From an uncultured Ruminiclostridium sp. (lineage in GTDB: Bacteria; Bacillota; Clostridia; Oscillospirales; Ruminococcaceae), in the NCBI GenBank assembly GCA_910585505.1, contig CAJUFF010000108.1, forward strand, positions 1,224-9,563: a stretch of DNA of 8,340 bases, in the 5' to 3' direction. A model generated the notes under the pieces. That model did not search any database, was not told the DNA's origin, and was given only the letters and a program-made list of their open reading frames with translations. Within the stretch, counting starts at the first letter, position 1, and each line of letters opens with the position of its first letter. The position numbers were made by a program, and so were the translations under genes. This document shows, piece by piece, positions 5,448 to 8,340 of this stretch.

Positions 5448-7375
5448 TTCTTCTCGATATCGTCCTTAAGATAAACCTTTACTTTATTCTTTTTATAAGA
5501 ATACATATTTTTGTCGGCTTTGTCCATCCAATCCTGAAGTTTGGAGTTTTCGTCAGCTCGTGCACAGTATAAACCTAAACTGACGTTTATTATATAAGGC
5601 TTGCTGCTGTTACGGTTGTAATGCTGCAAATACTCATTTATTCTTGTAAAATAGTTTTTTTGTCTGTCTTCGTCAAAGAATCCCGAACCGAACATAATAA
5701 ATTCGTCTCCGCCTATGCGGGCGCACACCTCGTCTTCGGTAAAGGAATTTTGAAAGGCTTTTGCTATTATCCTGATTGCGTTGTCGCCTTCGGAATGTCC
5801 GAAATTATCGTTAATTTTTTTAAGACAGTCTAAGTCGCCCATAATAATGAAAAAGTCTTTACGCTCTTTCTTGGCGTTTTCAAAAGTTTTGTTTATTCTG
5901 TTGTCATAGCCTAAGCGGTTATATACACCGGTGAGCGCGTCCATTTCGGAGATGCGCTCTATTCTTTTCAGCGCCCATTCAAGGTGCTCCTTTGAACGTA
6001 TATGCTCCAAGGCATTTGATAAATATTTTGTCCAGTTGCGGAAAATCGAACTCGGAACTTCTTCTCCTTCAACACAAGTGCAGACAGAGTATCCAAAAGT
6101 TATGTTCTGGAAGTTGATTGGGAAGAAAAAATACACGTCCGGAGCCAAATTGTTATCAAAAAGGGGAGGGAATATTTCCGAAGTCTTTATGGTGCCCACA
6201 TCGTCTATTGTGTTATCAGATGAGAAAATAAATCTGTTGACAGAGGTATCTGAAAAACTGTGATTGTAATTTTTATCTTTTATTTCATCCTCGTTTAATA
6301 TATCCCAGTTGTCGCTTATAAAAATGTGCAGTGATTTTAATTCTTTAAGCATAAAAAGATATTTTGGAAGAAGATCAAACAGCTCGTTGATATCCTTGCT
6401 TTTTTGAAGATCTTCATACATATAAATAGTATTTATAAAATATTGACTTAAATCTATGTTTTTTTTCAGAGTATTTATATCACAAAGTTCTTTTTCACGT
6501 GAGGTGCATGGGCAGCCACAGCTTTCCGTTGGGAAAAATATGCCGGGTACGTAGTGATTCTTTTCGGTTTCTTTTCCGGCCAACAGGTCTATAATAATGT
6601 CTACGGACTTCATACCTATTTCTGACAGCGCCGGCTGCATTGACGCGATTCGAGGATGATAAACTCTTCCTTCAATTATCCGATCGAAGCCGGTTACAGC
6701 TATGTCATCGGGAACCTTTAATCCTTTTTTCTCCAATGCTTCACAGGTTGCCATTGCCATGGTGTCATTGGCGCAGATAATTGCCTGCGGCAGTTCAAGT
6801 CCGCAGTTTAATATGTGATCGACAAATTTGTAGGGAGCTATTCTCCAGAAATCGCCGTATGTATATCTGTCTTCTTCGACTTCTATACCGTTTTCTTTAA
6901 GCGCGTCCATATATCCCCGCAGCCTATGTTCTGACAGATTCATTCCTTTATGGCCGGTAATGCAGTTAATTTTTGTAAAATTATGTTTTTTTATTAAATG
7001 ATTTGTAATGAGCTTGATGTAATTATAATCATCGGAAAAAACGTTATAAAAATCGGCACTTTCATAATCTACGCATACAACGGGTTTTTCCGTTTTTTTA
7101 AGCGAAAGCTCTATAGATTCCAGCACGTTGTCGGACAGCGCATTCGGCAGAATTACAAATCCCTCAAAAAGTTCGTAATTTACCAAATTAAATATGTTGT
7201 TTTCACCCTGTTTTCCTAAAATATTTTCCATATTTTTTGAGAAAAAAGATGCAAAAACAGCTGCATTATAATTGTACTTTGCAGCCTGTTTTCTTATGCC
7301 GTCTATCAGAAGCGACTGGTAAACTTCGCATACTTCGGAAATCAATACCGCTATGCATTTTCGTTCATGTTCCAT
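5444..7375 (-). CDS. LacI-type ligand-binding domain fused to GGDEF (predicted diguanylate cyclase)
   Basis: A 643 aa predicted signalling protein. Residues 6-285 form a periplasmic-binding-protein-like domain of the LacI/GalR type: CIAVLISEV is the first strand, and ANDTMAMATCEALEKKG (202-218) plus VPDDIAVTGFD (221-231) are typical of the fold. There is no N-terminal helix-turn-helix, signal peptide or membrane segment, so it should sense a small molecule, perhaps a sugar, in the cytosol. A cysteine cluster ESCGCPC follows (284-290), then ~180 residues of unassigned linker. The GGDEF domain (about 475-635) has DALTGVYNR (479-487), DLDCLKKINDNFGH (514-527) and an intact GGDEF (555-559), so synthesis of cyclic di-GMP is expected. 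The inhibitory I-site RxxD is replaced by TEDE. The ATG at 7375 has AGGAG (7385-7381) 5 bases upstream. It lies 44 bases after the lipoprotein gene, so the two are probably an operon. Confidence 0.9.
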   Translation of the reverse strand: MEHERKCIAVLISEVCEVYQSLLIDGIRKQAAKYNYNAAVFASFFSKNMENILGKQGENNIFNLVNYELFEGFVILPNALSDNVLESIELSLKKTEKPVVCVDYESADFYNVFSDDYNYIKLITNHLIKKHNFTKINCITGHKGMNLSEHRLRGYMDALKENGIEVEEDRYTYGDFWRIAPYKFVDHILNCGLELPQAIICANDTMAMATCEALEKKGLKVPDDIAVTGFDRIIEGRVYHPRIASMQPALSEIGMKSVDIIIDLLAGKETEKNHYVPGIFFPTESCGCPCTSREKELCDINTLKKNIDLSQYFINTIYMYEDLQKSKDINELFDLLPKYLFMLKELKSLHIFISDNWDILNEDEIKDKNYNHSFSDTSVNRFIFSSDNTIDDVGTIKTSEIFPPLFDNNLAPDVYFFFPINFQNITFGYSVCTCVEGEEVPSSIFRNWTKYLSNALEHIRSKEHLEWALKRIERISEMDALTGVYNRLGYDNRINKTFENAKKERKDFFIIMGDLDCLKKINDNFGHSEGDNAIRIIAKAFQNSFTEDEVCARIGGDEFIMFGSGFFDEDRQKNYFTRINEYLQHYNRNSSKPYIINVSLGLYCARADENSKLQDWMDKADKNMYSYKKNKVKVYLKDDIEKN

Positions 7376-7419
7376 TTTAGCTCCTATCAAAGTATTGTAT
7401 ATATTTCTGCTTTAAAAAA

Positions 7420-8004
7420 TTATGTTATCTCTGTTTGAACGGTGGATTCTGTTTCGCTTGTATATTCAGGTTGTGTTTCGGTTTGAATAACTGTCTGTTC
7501 ATCGGAAGAGGTATCGAGAGGAGGTTCGGTGATCGGTTCGACGGATATGGAATCGGAAGTTTCTGTAACCGTTGTGTCGGAAACAAAAGCTTCGGATGTA
7601 TTTTCAATGCTCTCATTGGCGGAATAAATAATTGTGATTACATTTGCGATGGTACCCTTTGATTTTTTTTCGGGTTCACAGTAAGTTACGGTAACTTCTT
7701 TTGCCGATGAAAGTTGTCCTCCCATGATCTGTGTTTCTTCATTTATTACAAATTTGTTTTCGCCGCCATCGGATTTTACGGTTATTCCTGTTTCGGTAAA
7801 GGAAACGACAGTGCCTGTAATTGATTTATATTGGCTTGCTTCCTCGTTTGGGGTGGAATCTTCGGGGGAACCGGTGTTCAAATGAGTGGTCTGAAGCTGT
7901 TCAATAAGCATACTAAGTTCATCCGGACCTTCTTCGGAGCCGCAGCCCGCCATAAGAATTATACAAGCAGCTGCGGCAACAAGTGCGAAAATGTTTTTTT
8001 TCAT
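7420..8004 (-). CDS. Predicted lipoprotein with a small beta domain and Ser/Thr/Glu-rich tail
   Basis: A 194 aa exported protein. The N-terminus MKKNIFALVAAAACIILMAGC is a lipoprotein signal peptide with lipobox MAGC, so Cys21 should be lipidated and the protein held on the outer face of the membrane. Residues 60-127 form a compact domain with alternating strands (SITGTVVSFTETGITVKS, NKFVINEETQI, KEVTVTYCE, IANVITIIYS). It resembles small OB-like domains such as DUF5666, but this is a weak resemblance. Residues 128-194 are low-complexity, rich in Thr, Ser, Glu and Pro, and probably disordered. The start has AGAGG 5 bases upstream. It is the first gene of a probable operon with the GGDEF protein. 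I do not recognise a function. Confidence 0.82.
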   Translation of the reverse strand: MKKNIFALVAAAACIILMAGCGSEEGPDELSMLIEQLQTTHLNTGSPEDSTPNEEASQYKSITGTVVSFTETGITVKSDGGENKFVINEETQIMGGQLSSAKEVTVTYCEPEKKSKGTIANVITIIYSANESIENTSEAFVSDTTVTETSDSISVEPITEPPLDTSSDEQTVIQTETQPEYTSETESTVQTEIT

Positions 8005-8037
8005 ATAAACCTCTTTTTATCTTTTTCCTTTTTATAA

Positions 8038-8104
8038 CCGCTGCCGAGCCTTCCCGCCTTTTAGGCGGAATTGCGAAGCAATCCCGGCAGCTTGTTTAAG
8101 CTGC
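8038..8104 (-). promoter_or_regulatory. Structured, G+C-rich leader ahead of the lipoprotein gene
   Basis: Three stems can form together as a three-way junction. P1 is GCTGCCG (8040-8046) with CGGCAGC (8085-8091). P2 is CCGCCT (8054-8059) with AGGCGG (8063-8068). P3 is ATTGC (8070-8074) with GCAAT (8078-8082) and a GAA loop on the plus strand. A rival hairpin, GCAGCTT (8087-8093) with AAGCTGC (8098-8104) and a 4-base loop, uses the same bases as one arm of P1. The block ends about 35 bases before the start codon. It could be a cis-regulatory RNA, or a copy of a dispersed palindromic repeat; the sequence does not decide. Confidence 0.55.
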
Positions 8105-8116
8105 GCTTTAAATAAA

Positions 8117-8154
8117 ATTATACAATTATATTATATTGTAAATAAGATTTTTAA
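8117..8154 (-). promoter_or_regulatory. Likely promoter of the lipoprotein/GGDEF operon
   Basis: Two perfect TATAAT boxes occur in tandem on the minus strand (8130-8125 and 8122-8117). The -35 partners are weak: TTAAAA (8154-8149, 18-base spacer) for the first and TTATTT (8145-8140, 17-base spacer) for the second. Either start would put the structured block in the mRNA leader of about 105 bases. The rest of 8155-8309 is very A+T-rich and shows no gene or convincing repeat. Confidence 0.4.
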
Positions 8155-8309
8155 ATTAATATTTGCACATAATATTAAATAATTACATTTTATAATAAAA
8201 TAAACCTTAAAAATATAAAATTTTTTGAATTTCTTTAAAATATGAAACTTCTCTCACGCATTAAAGTATACTATAAAATTATCTTTTAGTATTCTCTTAA
8301 ATCTAAATC

Positions 8310-8338
8310 TTGCATAATAAAGAAGAATGTGCTATAAT
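8310..8338 (+). promoter_or_regulatory. Strong extended -10 promoter reading out of the right edge
   Basis: TTGCAT (8310-8315), a 17-base spacer and a perfect TATAAT (8333-8338), with TGn (8330-8332) directly before the -10. It should drive a plus-strand gene lying beyond the window, divergent from the lipoprotein operon. Confidence 0.65.
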
Positions 8339-8340
8339 AA

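Noticed and set aside
5486..5502. Hairpin ATTCTT/AAGAAT as terminator for the radical SAM gene
   Set aside because: It has only six mostly A-T pairs, and the T-run is several bases away; too weak to call.
5931..6263. 110-codon plus-strand reading frame inside the GGDEF gene
   Set aside because: It is a shadow of the conserved minus-strand gene, with no domain or convincing start site.
7376..7390. TTG start at 7390 for the GGDEF protein
   Set aside because: The TTG lies just before the AGGAG that serves ATG 7375 and has no Shine-Dalgarno sequence of its own.
8038..8104. Cyclic di-GMP riboswitch or tRNA in the structured block
   Set aside because: The block lacks the conserved GEMM core and any tRNA anticodon/T-loop pattern, despite the cloverleaf-like stems.

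Overview
The window looks like chromosomal DNA from a low-GC Gram-positive anaerobe of the class Clostridia, possibly a relative of Ruminococcus/Oscillospiraceae. The pointers are a type III glutamine synthetase, purine-rich Shine-Dalgarno sites before every gene, A+T-rich spacers with good sigma-A promoters, and a cytosolic sugar-binding/GGDEF fusion protein. The taxonomic call is inference. I see no mobile element, CRISPR array, tRNA or rRNA.

Layout: (1) 41-2364 holds a promoter, a long perfect leader hairpin, type III glutamine synthetase (+) and its terminator. (2) 2363-2859 is a hotdog-fold acyl-CoA thioesterase (-) with its own promoter; its stop codon lies in the T-tract of the glutamine synthetase terminator. 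(3) 3010-4497 is citrate synthase (+) with a near-ideal extended -10 promoter, ending in a terminator whose left arm can also form a competing hairpin. (4) 4499-5447 is a YhcC/YtqA-type (TIGR01212) radical SAM protein (+). It appears to start at a rare CTG codon placed just after that terminator. (5) 5444-8004 is a minus-strand pair: a Ser/Thr/Glu-rich lipoprotein gene followed by a LacI-type ligand-binding/GGDEF protein. The pair is convergent with the radical SAM gene, and the stop codons overlap. (6) 8005-8340 is the lipoprotein leader, a G+C-rich multi-hairpin block in very A+T-rich DNA, and at the right edge a strong outward promoter for a gene beyond the window.

How the genes fit together: glutamine synthetase makes glutamine from glutamate and ammonia. 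Citrate synthase makes the citrate from which anaerobes derive 2-oxoglutarate and glutamate. The two therefore touch the same nitrogen/carbon node, but they have separate promoters. The lipoprotein/GGDEF pair looks like a small signalling unit, with a surface protein of unknown role and an intracellular sensor expected to make cyclic di-GMP in response to a small ligand. The most unusual points are the CTG start, the HTH-less LacI-type domain fused to GGDEF, the competing hairpins before the radical SAM gene and the lipoprotein gene, and the tail-to-tail overlap that predicts antisense transcription. I did not find a clear new defence or mobile system.
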